Positions 6,973 to 14,529 of a DNA stretch of 16,403 bases are shown here, one piece after another (positions within the stretch are counted from its first letter, which is position 1; every line of letters starts with the position of its first letter). The DNA is from JBHEKP01 sp041859375 (GTDB lineage Bacteria; Hydrogenedentota; Hydrogenedentia; Hydrogenedentales; CAITNO01). Location: NCBI GenBank assembly GCA_041859375.1, contig JBHEKP010000204.1:1-16403 (forward strand), written 5' to 3'. The notes under the pieces were generated by a model. That model was given only the letters and a program-made list of their open reading frames with translations. It searched no databases and was not told the DNA's origin. A program made the translations under genes and the position numbers.

Positions 6973-9900
6973 ATGTCCCTGAAAACGAAACATCCCGCCC
7001 GGAACGGGGCGGGCCGGAAAGACACCGATGTCTCTCCGCGGCCCGGTGTCCCAGTATACGCCCCGGGGGAGGCCGGTGCAATCAGGCGCCGCGCGCGGCA
7101 TGCGCGCCCTGCCGCCGGGTTTGCGCTGCTGCTTTGCCTGGCGGCGTTTGCCGCGCCCCCCCGCGCCCATGCGGGCATGCCCGTCAGCAATCCCGCCCTG
7201 AAAAAGGCGCGTGCGACGGGGACGCTCACCCCGGCCACCCCGGAGACGCGCTGGGCAAAGCCGCTGGCGGGCGGCCCGGTCAGGGTGCTGGCTGTCGCCC
7301 CGCGCTTCACCCTGCGCGACATTTCGGAGCTGGCGCTGCGGCTGGATTTGTCCTGCGAAACTGTCGGCCTTTGGGATGCCACCCATGCGGGCTGTGATCC
7401 TGTTGAGGTGGTCAATCCGCCCAATGACGCGCTGCCCGAAGCGGTGATTGGGAGCCTGCGGGACAAACTTGGCGCGGGCTGCGATGTCCTTTTGCTGGGC
7501 AACCTGGACAGCGCGGTGCTGCCGCCGGAGCTGCTTTCCGACATCATCGACCGCGTCGCCGGGGGCATGGGGCTGGTGGTTGCCCACCTGCGGGACGGCG
7601 GGGAGGGGCCGCTGCGGACTTTTGTGGACGTGCTGGAGGCGGACCCGGACGCGGAGTCCCTGCGCCGGGGCGTGGGGGAGACGGGGCTGGCCGGATGGGA
7701 GGAGGGGGCGGAGCCGGGGCGGGTGCTCAGGCATGGGAAGGGCCGGGTGGTGGTTCTGGACTATCCCGGCGATCCGCCCAAGACCCATTTCCTGATCCAG
7801 CCGCCGGCGGATCCCCTGGACATGGACCCCGTGTTCCTGGAAAACGCCTACGCCTATGCGGCGCGGGCGGTGCTCGCCGCGGCGCGGCGCGTGCCCGCCG
7901 CGCGCATCGCCGAAATAGCCGACGCCGCCCCGGCGGGGCCCGCCGCCGAGGAAATCCCCCCCGACTTCACCCCGGAGTTCGTGCAGTCCATGCGCGACTC
8001 CATGGCCCCGCAGCCGGTGCGCCCCTTCGTGCTGAAGCTGGCCGCCCCGGCGGGGGAACGGTGCCGCATGGCCGTGCAGATCCGCAGGCCGGGCACGGAA
8101 AGCCGCATCGTGTACAGTGACGCGACCGTCCTGCCCAAGGGCGCCGACAGTTACGCCTTTGACATGATTGTGGGGCCGGGGCGTCATTTCATTGACGCGT
8201 GGCTGTACGACGGCGAAAAGGTGGTGGACTGGCACACCCAGGCGGTCACCCTTTCGGGCTGGCCCGAATTCGGCGAGGTGAAGTACGACAAGACCTGGAT
8301 GCAGCCCAACGACACGCTCCGCGTCTCCCTGGAGGTGCGGCCCGTGTTCAACCAGTCCCGCGCCTGCACCATCCACGCCCGCGCCACCGACACCTGGGGG
8401 CGGCTCGTCGCCTCCGCGGCGCGGGCCGTGTCGAGCGAGGGCGGCCCCGTGGAGCTGCGGCTCCATTTCACCGACCTGCTTTCCCCCCTGCTCAAGGTGG
8501 AGGTCTACGCCGTGGAGGGCGACGCCGGGGCCACCACCAGCTGGGATTTGCACCGCTCCCTGCGCACCTACCGGTACATCAGCGTGCGCCTGCCAAAGCG
8601 CCCCCCGGACATGAGCCTGGTGGCGCTCATGGACACGCCGGGCGAGTACAACCAGGAGGCGGCCCTGCGGACCCTTGCGGGCCTGGGGGTGGACTGCGCC
8701 CACGCGGCCGCGGGCGAGGCGGCCATGGTGCGCGTGGACCTGCAGGGGCTCGCTTTTGTGCCGGAACTTGACCGCTTCGCGGTGGACAGGGCCTCGGACG
8801 GGCTGGCGCGTCGGCCCTGCCTGTCCGACGGGGAGTACCTGCGGCGCACCGCCGGGCACCTGGCCGAGCAGGCCGTCCTGCACTGGGCGGGCGGCGGCGG
8901 CCGCTATTCGCTGGGCAACGGCAACTGCGTGTGCGCCTCGGAGGAAAACGTGTGCCAGGCGCCGGAGAGCATGGCGGCCTTCGCCGCGTGGCTCCAGCGC
9001 GCCCATGGCGGGCTGGACGCGCTCAACAGCGCCTGGGGCGCGGCGTTCACCGACTGGAGCCGCGCGGTTCCCGCCGGGCTGGACGCGGCGCGGGGGGGCG
9101 GCTCCCCCGCCCCCTGGGTGGACTTCCGCCGGTTCATGGATGAAACCTTCGCCGGGTTCCACGGCATGGCCCGGCAGGCCGTCCGCGGCGCGGACCGGCA
9201 GGGCGAGTGCGGCTTCCGCGCCCTGGGCGACGCCAATCCCGTCCACGGCTACTGGTGGCCCGCGCTGGTTGAAAACACGGATTACATCGCGGCCGACTGG
9301 GACCCGGTGGTGGCCGCCAAGCTCCGTTCCTACGGGCGGCGGGGTTCCTGGAACGGCATCGTCCTGTCCGGCGCGGACGGCCTTGAGTCCCCCGCGCGCG
9401 CGGGCTGGCTGCCCTGGCACGCCGCCTTCTCCGGACTCGCCTCCATTTGGGTGGACGGGGTTTCCGGCACGGCGGACCAGCCCCTGGCCCGGCCCCTGCT
9501 CGACGCCGCAGGCGCGCCCGACCCGCTTTTCGGGGCGCTGGCCCGCGCCGTGGGGGAGGTGCGCGCCGTGGCCCCGCTGCTGCGGGAGGCCGCGCCGGAG
9601 CCGGTCCCCGTGCTGGTTTACGACAGCCACGCCAGCCGCCATTTCAACGATGTTGACACCGCCTTCGGGTCCGCCTCCGCCGCCCAGCGGGCCTGGGCGG
9701 AGCTGCTGGACGGCATCGGCGCGGGCTGGGCCTTCATCGACGCGGCCCGGCTGGGCGCGCTTCAGGAAGGGACGGCGCGGGCGCTGGTGCTTCCCCTTTG
9801 CCGCGCCCTGGACGACACGGAGATTTCGGCCATACAGGCCTTTGCCGCGCGGGGCGGCCTTGTGATTGCCGATGTGGCCCCGGGCAGCCGCGACGGCCAC

Positions 9901-10794
9901 GGCGTCCGCCGGACGCCGCCCGCGCTGGACGCCCTTTTCGGGGTCGCACGGGAGGGCGCGGACGCGGTAGTTTCGGCCCCGCTCCAATGGACCGCGCAGG
10001 ATCAGCCCGCGCCCGCCGGGTTCATCGGCGGCGCCGGGGCCGACGGTTCCGCCCGGCCGGACACGGCGCAGGCGCTGGGCGCCTGCGGCGCGTGCCCGGT
10101 GTGGCTGCGGCAGGCCCCGGACAGGGGCCGCGCGCTGCTGCTGAACCATGTGCCCCGGCCGAGGGCGGCGGGCGGCCGGGACGAGCTCCCCGCGGAATAC
10201 CTGCTGGTGGAGGCGGCGCTGGCGGAGGCCGGGGCCGCGCCGGTGTGGTCCCCGGGCGGCGAAAGCCGCTTTTACGGGCGCGTTTCCCTCTTCCGCTTCG
10301 GGGAGGCGCGGCTGGTTGCCCTGCTGGCCGACCCCGCCGCGCCCGTCCAGAAACTGCGCCTGCCCTTCGCGAAGGACGACACGGTGGTGGATCTGCGCGC
10401 GGGCGCGGGGGTGAGGCGGCCCAAGGATCTCAAGGTGGCGCTGGAACCGGGGCAGGCCGCGCTGTACGCGGTGGTCCCCGGAAAGACGGGCGGGGTCACG
10501 GTGCGCGCCGCCAAGTCGGCCGGCGCGGGGCAGCGCCTGCCCGTGCAGGTGGCCGTGGGCATGGAAAAGGGCGCGCCGGGGCTGCGCATGGTCGCCCTGG
10601 AACTCGTCAACGGGGACGGCGTTTCCCTGCCCTGGTACCGCCGCACGCTCCGGTGCGAATCCGGCGCGGGGGAGGCCTTCATCCCCCTCGCGCGCAACGA
10701 GGCCCCCGGCGTGTACACTGTGCGCGCGAAAGACCTCCTGTCCGGCGCGGCCGGGGAGGCGGCGGTGCAGGTGAACCCGCCCGCGGAACAATAA
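6973..10794 (+). CDS. Large secreted multidomain protein with a GH42-like barrel and trimerisation-like domain; catalysis doubtful
   Basis: A 1273-residue protein. A long basic n-region precedes a signal-peptide-like core (47-61), with cleavage near AHA-G at 67-68. Residues 103-300 resemble a glutamine-amidotransferase-like (ThuA/beta-galactosidase domain) fold: VRVLAVAP, CDVLLLGN, MGLVVAHL. Residues 345-540 form beta-sandwich segments. Residues 545-875 resemble a GH42 barrel: the cysteine cluster C652-x-C654-x6-C661, the helix with AAFAAWLQ, and LNSAWGAAFTDW (684-695). Residues 880-1060 look like the GH42 trimerisation domain (LVYDSHASRHFND, ALVLPLC, GGLVIADVAPGS). The C-terminus (about 1175-1268) is Ig-like. 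At the usual Asn-Glu acid/base site the text reads LGNGNC (N649-G650), and LSGADG replaces the nucleophile region, so it may bind glycans rather than cut them. No other in-frame ATG, GTG or TTG lies near the start. A PHP phosphatase gene follows after 16 bases. Confidence 0.85.
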   Translation: MSLKTKHPARNGAGRKDTDVSPRPGVPVYAPGEAGAIRRRARHARPAAGFALLLCLAAFAAPPRAHAGMPVSNPALKKARATGTLTPATPETRWAKPLAGGPVRVLAVAPRFTLRDISELALRLDLSCETVGLWDATHAGCDPVEVVNPPNDALPEAVIGSLRDKLGAGCDVLLLGNLDSAVLPPELLSDIIDRVAGGMGLVVAHLRDGGEGPLRTFVDVLEADPDAESLRRGVGETGLAGWEEGAEPGRVLRHGKGRVVVLDYPGDPPKTHFLIQPPADPLDMDPVFLENAYAYAARAVLAAARRVPAARIAEIADAAPAGPAAEEIPPDFTPEFVQSMRDSMAPQPVRPFVLKLAAPAGERCRMAVQIRRPGTESRIVYSDATVLPKGADSYAFDMIVGPGRHFIDAWLYDGEKVVDWHTQAVTLSGWPEFGEVKYDKTWMQPNDTLRVSLEVRPVFNQSRACTIHARATDTWGRLVASAARAVSSEGGPVELRLHFTDLLSPLLKVEVYAVEGDAGATTSWDLHRSLRTYRYISVRLPKRPPDMSLVALMDTPGEYNQEAALRTLAGLGVDCAHAAAGEAAMVRVDLQGLAFVPELDRFAVDRASDGLARRPCLSDGEYLRRTAGHLAEQAVLHWAGGGGRYSLGNGNCVCASEENVCQAPESMAAFAAWLQRAHGGLDALNSAWGAAFTDWSRAVPAGLDAARGGGSPAPWVDFRRFMDETFAGFHGMARQAVRGADRQGECGFRALGDANPVHGYWWPALVENTDYIAADWDPVVAAKLRSYGRRGSWNGIVLSGADGLESPARAGWLPWHAAFSGLASIWVDGVSGTADQPLARPLLDAAGAPDPLFGALARAVGEVRAVAPLLREAAPEPVPVLVYDSHASRHFNDVDTAFGSASAAQRAWAELLDGIGAGWAFIDAARLGALQEGTARALVLPLCRALDDTEISAIQAFAARGGLVIADVAPGSRDGHGVRRTPPALDALFGVAREGADAVVSAPLQWTAQDQPAPAGFIGGAGADGSARPDTAQALGACGACPVWLRQAPDRGRALLLNHVPRPRAAGGRDELPAEYLLVEAALAEAGAAPVWSPGGESRFYGRVSLFRFGEARLVALLADPAAPVQKLRLPFAKDDTVVDLRAGAGVRRPKDLKVALEPGQAALYAVVPGKTGGVTVRAAKSAGAGQRLPVQVAVGMEKGAPGLRMVALELVNGDGVSLPWYRRTLRCESGAGEAFIPLARNEAPGVYTVRAKDLLSGAAGEAAVQVNPPAEQ

Positions 10795-10810
10795 TGCTGG
10801 GAACACACTG

Positions 10811-11704
10811 ATGGCTGAATCCGCACACACGGCCCCCTGGAAGACATCGCTGCACGGCGGGCACAGCAGCGCCTACTGCGATCATGCCGAAGACCCGCTT
10901 GAGGCGATGGCCGGGGCGGCCTGTGCCGCGGGCATGGCGGTGTTCGGCGTTACCGAGCACGCGCCGCGCGTGGAGCCGGAGCGGCTCTACGCGGAGGAGC
11001 GCGCCCTCGGCTGGACGGTGGAGACGCTGGACGGGCTGTTCACAGACTACGCCGCCGAGGTGGATCGGCTGAAGGGCGTGTACGCCGGGCGGCTCGCCCT
11101 GCTGAAGGGCTTCGAGGCGGAGGTGGTGCCCGAGGGGCGCTACGGGCCCCTCATGCGCGGCTACCGCGAAAGGCTCGGCTTCGACTACATCGTGGGCTCC
11201 GTCCACTATGTGGCCGGGTTCATCATTGACTACACAAAAGAGCTGTACGGCCGGGCGGTGGAGGCCTGCGGCGGGCCGGAGGCCCTGGCCGTCCGGTATT
11301 TCGGGGACGTGGCCCGCATGGTGGAAACCCTGCGCCCCGAGGTGGTGGGCCATCTTGACCTGTACCGGAAACAGTTTCCCGACGACGCATCCGCCGCCAC
11401 CCCGCCCATCCGCCGCGCCGCGCTGGAGGCGCTGGAGGTGGTCCGGCTGCACGACTGCATCCTCGACGTGAACACGGGCGGCTACCGCAAGGGCTTCGGC
11501 CACCCCTATCCCGCGCCGTGGCTGGTGGAGGCCGCGCGGGACATGGGCGTCCCCTTCTGTTTCGGCGACGACAGCCACAGCGCCGCCCAGGTGGGTTACG
11601 GGCTGGGTGAGGCGCGGGAGTGGCTCCTTTCCCTGGGGGTCCGCGAGATTGAGACCCTTGAGCCGGGCGCGGCCGGATTGAACAGGCGGCGGGTGCGCCT
11701 GTAG
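10811..11704 (+). CDS. PHP-family phosphatase resembling histidinol-phosphatase
   Basis: A 297-residue cytoplasmic metal-dependent phosphoesterase of the PHP superfamily. The closest resemblance is to HisJ/HisK histidinol-phosphatases, which release phosphate from L-histidinol phosphate in histidine synthesis. Metal ligands can be traced: H15 and H18 in LHGGHSS, H25 in CDHA, E49-H50 in GVTEHAPR, E102/E104 in GFEAEV, H132 in GSVHYV, H181 in GHLDL and GDDSH (252-256). The TEHAPR and GSVHYV motifs point to the histidinol-phosphatase group rather than PHP polymerase domains. The first motif is H-x2-H instead of the usual HxH. It follows the large GH42-like gene by 16 bases on the same strand, so it may be cotranscribed, although no functional link is evident and the ribosome site (GGGA) is weak. 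No other his gene is in the window, so the exact substrate is unproven. Confidence 0.85.
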   Translation: MAESAHTAPWKTSLHGGHSSAYCDHAEDPLEAMAGAACAAGMAVFGVTEHAPRVEPERLYAEERALGWTVETLDGLFTDYAAEVDRLKGVYAGRLALLKGFEAEVVPEGRYGPLMRGYRERLGFDYIVGSVHYVAGFIIDYTKELYGRAVEACGGPEALAVRYFGDVARMVETLRPEVVGHLDLYRKQFPDDASAATPPIRRAALEALEVVRLHDCILDVNTGGYRKGFGHPYPAPWLVEAARDMGVPFCFGDDSHSAAQVGYGLGEAREWLLSLGVREIETLEPGAAGLNRRRVRL

Positions 11705-11710
11705 CGGCGC

Positions 11711-11748
11711 AAAAAAAACGGCCGCCGATCCGGGGGGACCGGCGGCCG
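11711..11748 (-). terminator. Intrinsic terminator of the prepilin-like gene
   Basis: CGGCCGCCGATCC (11719-11731), a GGGG loop and GGACCGGCGGCCG (11736-11748) form a 13-base-pair stem with one mismatch. Read on the minus strand it is followed by eight T (complement of the A-run 11711-11718), a textbook Rho-independent terminator 17 bases past the prepilin stop. On the plus strand the hairpin could also slow transcripts from the PHP gene, but no T-run follows there. Confidence 0.88.
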
Positions 11749-11764
11749 CCGTGGGGGCGGGGGG

Positions 11765-12733
11765 CTACAGCGACGCGATTACGCCAATCATGACCGCCAT
11801 CGGCCCGTTGACCGGCAGCTCGCCGTTTTGCTCATAGCGCAGGAATTCCACATGGCCGTCCATGTACAGGATGTTCGAGCCGCCGGGGATGTGGTTGTAG
11901 TTCTCCGGCTTGGTGGCCACCTGGTCAAACATGATGAACACCTCGCTCTGGGCCATGTTGCTCGCGGCGGGGTTGTTGATGTCCGTGATCAGGAAGCGCT
12001 CGATGCCCTCGCGGAGCCGGTAAATGGTGTCCCCGTTGCCGTTGCCGTAGGGGGCCACGTTCGTGACATCATCCTCGACACGGTAATAGGAACCCAACGC
12101 CGCGTTGGTGGCATAGGGAATCAGGGACGGCAGATCGCCCGTGAGGTGCTCCACCACCTCGCCAAACTGGATCGGCACCGGGACCGCGGGGTCCGTGATG
12201 CTGGAAAGGTCCCCGCCAAGCGTGTCAATCAGGCCAAAGAAGGTGAAGCCGTTGAACGGGGCCGTGACATCGTTGTCCAGCACCCAGCCCAGGTAGCCGT
12301 AGCTTTCATCCACCGCGCGGGAGCATTTGCCGCCATTATTGTCCGAATAGCCAAAGCACCATTCGCCGGTGTTCGGATTATGGCCCTTGTCCACCGTGTC
12401 ACTCAGGCCCGCCTTTGAGGGGCAGTAGGCGATCATCGGATCCGTCAGGTATTCTGGATAGATGGAAAAAACGCTGGGGCCGGTGTCAATGGCGAACTGC
12501 AAATCACCATTGACGTCGGGCCAGCAGCCCAATTGCATGGTGGGAAAGGAGCCCTTGCTCTCGTTGGTGTACATTTTGAACACCAAGCCCCACTGTTTCA
12601 GGTTGTTCTGGCAGGAGGACCGCCGCGCCGCCTCGCGGGCGCGGGCCAGCGCGGGCAACAGGATCGCCGCCAGGATGCCGATGATGGCGATCACCACCAG
12701 CAGTTCGATGAGTGTGAATCCTTTTTTCTTCAT
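11765..12733 (-). CDS. Type II-secretion/type IV-like prepilin protein with a C-terminal H-x10-DG motif
   Basis: A 322-residue protein with a classic class III prepilin leader: MKKKG then FTLIELLVVIAIIGILAAIL, cut by prepilin peptidase between G5 and F6, which would leave N-methyl-Phe and Glu at +5. The body includes the common SCQNNLKQWGL helix end. Near the C-terminus is NHIPGGSNILYMDGHVEF, matching the prepilin-associated H-X9-DG signature but with ten residues between His and DG. Such proteins are massively expanded in Planctomycetota and related groups; their role is not settled (pseudopilins or surface proteins). No T2SS or pilus machinery gene is nearby. ATG 12733 has AAGGAG 8 bases upstream. 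The gene is visibly less GC-rich than its neighbours and is a single-gene unit with its own terminator. Confidence 0.93.
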   Translation of the reverse strand: MKKKGFTLIELLVVIAIIGILAAILLPALARAREAARRSSCQNNLKQWGLVFKMYTNESKGSFPTMQLGCWPDVNGDLQFAIDTGPSVFSIYPEYLTDPMIAYCPSKAGLSDTVDKGHNPNTGEWCFGYSDNNGGKCSRAVDESYGYLGWVLDNDVTAPFNGFTFFGLIDTLGGDLSSITDPAVPVPIQFGEVVEHLTGDLPSLIPYATNAALGSYYRVEDDVTNVAPYGNGNGDTIYRLREGIERFLITDINNPAASNMAQSEVFIMFDQVATKPENYNHIPGGSNILYMDGHVEFLRYEQNGELPVNGPMAVMIGVIASL

Positions 12734-12745
12734 TCCATGTCTCCT

Positions 12746-12795
12746 TGTTGAATCTGAAAAAATAGTAATCCTTTACTAAATTTAATAACATTTCC
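12746..12795 (-). promoter_or_regulatory. AT-rich promoter region of the prepilin-like gene with a TAGTAA/TTACTA dyad
   Basis: This is the most AT-rich stretch of the window. On the minus strand TACTAT (12767-12762) could be a -10 and TGTTAT (12790-12785) a poor -35 at 17 bases. A perfect 6-base inverted repeat, TAGTAA (12763-12768) and TTACTA (12773-12778) with a 4-base spacer, overlaps the -10 and may be an operator. The assignment is by eye. Confidence 0.4.
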
Positions 12796-13189
12796 TATGA
12801 ATAGCCAATTCCCTGTTCTGCAAGGAAATCCAAGAAAAACCCGCCTCCAAGCCATCAGAATCGGCAAAACAGGGACGCAGGAGACGCCAGCCAACATCCC
12901 GAATGGTAAATGATTGCCAACGGGGCGGAAAGATGAGGCGCGAGGGGCGCGAAGTACAAGAGTGAGGGGATGTTCCTGGCCTCACCCACTTTTTCAAGAC
13001 ACGCCAAAGCGTGAACAACATACATTCCCCCAACTGATTTCGGATGTTTGCGGCAAGGGCCAAACGGACGGCATGGACCGGTGGACGGGAATCGCTGGAT
13101 CGGGCCGACGGCCTGTGCCGCTTTTCAGTTCCGGTGTGGTAGGATGCAGGCGGTTTGGCAGAGAAGACAGGGATTGGCCGGTTTTGACC
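12796..13189. other. Gene-poor intergenic stretch of lower GC
   Basis: No open frame here shows recognisable motifs, a signal peptide or a good ribosome site. Frames on both strands run through it, but their translations look random. Visible structure: a tandem 9-base repeat GAGGCGCGA/GGGGCGCGA (12935-12952); GTGAGG (12962-12967) pairing with CCTCAC (12980-12985), followed by CCACTTTTT, which looks like a weak plus-strand terminator; and a small hairpin CACGC-CAAA-GCGTG (13000-13013). It may be the leader of the glycosyltransferase gene, a decayed gene or an interspersed repeat. No tRNA was found. Confidence 0.55.
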
Positions 13190-14404
13190 ATGCGCACACT
13201 GCTTGTGACAGACAATTTTCCGCCGCAACTCGGGGGCATCGCCCGGCTGCTGGCGGATTTTTGCGCGGCCCAGCCGTCCGGTGAAATTGTGGTGCTTGCG
13301 CCGTCGGGCACGCCCGGCAGGCCTTTCAGCCGCCACGCCCGGCGGATGGCGCGGGAGCATGACACAACCCTGGCTTATCCGGTGGTCCGGATGGTCCATC
13401 CGGGAAACACGGGCAATGACCTAGTCACCCTGCTGGCGCTGGGCCATGCGGCCTTCCGCACGGTGGCGGCGTGCCGGCGGCACGGGTGCGGGCTGGTGCT
13501 TTTCGGCAAGCTGTGGCCGCTGGCGCTGGCGGGTCCGGTGCTGAGGCGTTTTGGCATCCCCTACGCGGTGTACTGCTACGGGAACGAGGTGTTGAAGCCG
13601 CTGGGCGGCCGGGCGCGGCGTTGGCGGCTGAACGCGCTCATGCATGCGGAGCGGGTGATCACCATCAGCGGTTACATGGTGGAAAAAATCACCGCGATGG
13701 GCGTGCCCCCGGAGCGGGTGGTGAAAATCCAGCCCAAGGTGGAGGGGGCGCTGCCCCCCGGCCTGCCGGACCCGGAAATCATCAAATGGGAGGAGGGGCT
13801 GAAGGGGAAGAAGGTGCTTCTTTCCGTGGGGCGGCTGGTGGAGCGGAAGGGTTTTGACCGGGTGATTGAGGCGATGCCCGCCGTGCTGGCGGCCCATCCC
13901 GACGCGGTGTACGTGATCCTCGGCGACGGTCCGGACCGGCGGCGGCTGGAGTTGCTGGCGAAGGGGCTGAAGCTGGGGCGCGCGGTGCGCTTCGCGGGGG
14001 CGAAGGCGTCCACGGAGCCCTATTACCAGGCCTGCGACGTGTTCATCATGCCCAGCCGTGCGGACGAGGCGTCGGGCGACGTGGAGGGTTTTGGCATTGT
14101 CTTTCTGGAGGCGAACCGCCACGGCAGGCCGGTGATAGGCGGCAACAGCGGCGGCATTCCCGACGCCGTGGCGGACGGTGTTTCGGGGCTGCTGGTGGAC
14201 CCCGAGAGCACGGCGGCCATTGCGGCGGCGGTGAACCGCCTGTTTTCCGAGCCGGAATACGCGGAGGAACTGGGCCGCAAAGGGGCGGAACGGGTTCGCG
14301 CCGAATTTTCGATTGGGCGTTACGCACAGGAGTACCGGGAGAAGGTGATTGAGCCCTTGCGCCGGGGAGAACATCCCCCCGCCCCCGCCAAAGGGGGATG
14401 TTAA
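13190..14404 (+). CDS. GT4-family glycosyltransferase
   Basis: A 404-residue cytoplasmic, probably membrane-associated, GT-B-fold retaining glycosyltransferase. The N-terminal acceptor domain starts MRTLLVTDNFPPQLGGIAR, with the typical glycine pair at 15-16. The C-terminal donor domain has SVGRLVERKGFD (212-223), ILGDGP (243-248), YYQACDVFIMPSR (278-290) and the E-x7-E motif EGFGIVFLE (E299, E307), followed by NSGGIPDAV (319-327). It should transfer a sugar from a nucleotide donor to a lipid-linked or surface glycan; the exact sugars cannot be told. ATG 13190 was chosen because the family fold begins exactly there; a frame open since 12914 adds only unmatched sequence. No good ribosome site is seen, so an in-frame TTG at 13184 remains possible. 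Its last ten or so codons are formed by a palindrome (14370-14402). Confidence 0.93.
   Translation: MRTLLVTDNFPPQLGGIARLLADFCAAQPSGEIVVLAPSGTPGRPFSRHARRMAREHDTTLAYPVVRMVHPGNTGNDLVTLLALGHAAFRTVAACRRHGCGLVLFGKLWPLALAGPVLRRFGIPYAVYCYGNEVLKPLGGRARRWRLNALMHAERVITISGYMVEKITAMGVPPERVVKIQPKVEGALPPGLPDPEIIKWEEGLKGKKVLLSVGRLVERKGFDRVIEAMPAVLAAHPDAVYVILGDGPDRRRLELLAKGLKLGRAVRFAGAKASTEPYYQACDVFIMPSRADEASGDVEGFGIVFLEANRHGRPVIGGNSGGIPDAVADGVSGLLVDPESTAAIAAAVNRLFSEPEYAEELGRKGAERVRAEFSIGRYAQEYREKVIEPLRRGEHPPAPAKGGC
14370..14402. repeat. 10-bp perfect inverted repeat overlapping the GT4 stop codon
   Basis: AACATCCCCC (14370-14379) and GGGGGATGTT (14393-14402) flank a 13-base C/A-rich loop. The right arm runs into the TAA stop (14402-14404), so the palindrome encodes the C-terminal tail EHPPAPAKGGC. 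It resembles C-run/G-run palindromic repeats found between genes in many bacteria; a transcription-slowing hairpin is the other reading, though no T-run follows. Confidence 0.65.
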
Positions 14405-14529
14405 GGGGCCGGATTGCCGTGTTTCGGCATGCCGCACATGCCCGGCGCGGCGTTCCTGTGCTACAGTGATGCCGCGGAATGCGGCCCGTTTCCGGTGCCG
14501 CGCGCCCGCGCATTACAACAGGGTTTTTC
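14405..14529 (+). other. Short intergenic leader between the two glycan genes
   Basis: These 125 bases hold a small hairpin TGCCG-TGTTT-CGGCA (14415-14429) and AGGG (14520-14523) six bases before the next ATG. No clear promoter is visible, so the membrane protein gene may be cotranscribed with the GT4 gene. Confidence 0.4.

Noticed and set aside
6844..10830. Continuous open frame of about 1328 codons on the minus strand opposite the GH42-like gene
   Set aside because: It is Arg/Gly/His/Pro-rich with no domains, signal or ribosome site. It mirrors the GC-rich codon pattern of the real plus-strand gene, which has clear family motifs and a good start.
11705..11764. Possible small RNA between the PHP and prepilin genes
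   Set aside because: The only structure is the hairpin plus T-run, fully explained as the prepilin terminator.
12962..12994. Plus-strand intrinsic terminator candidate (GTGAGG/CCTCAC then T5)
   Set aside because: Only six perfect pairs with a large loop, and no plus-strand gene ends nearby, so it is noted only within the intergenic entry.
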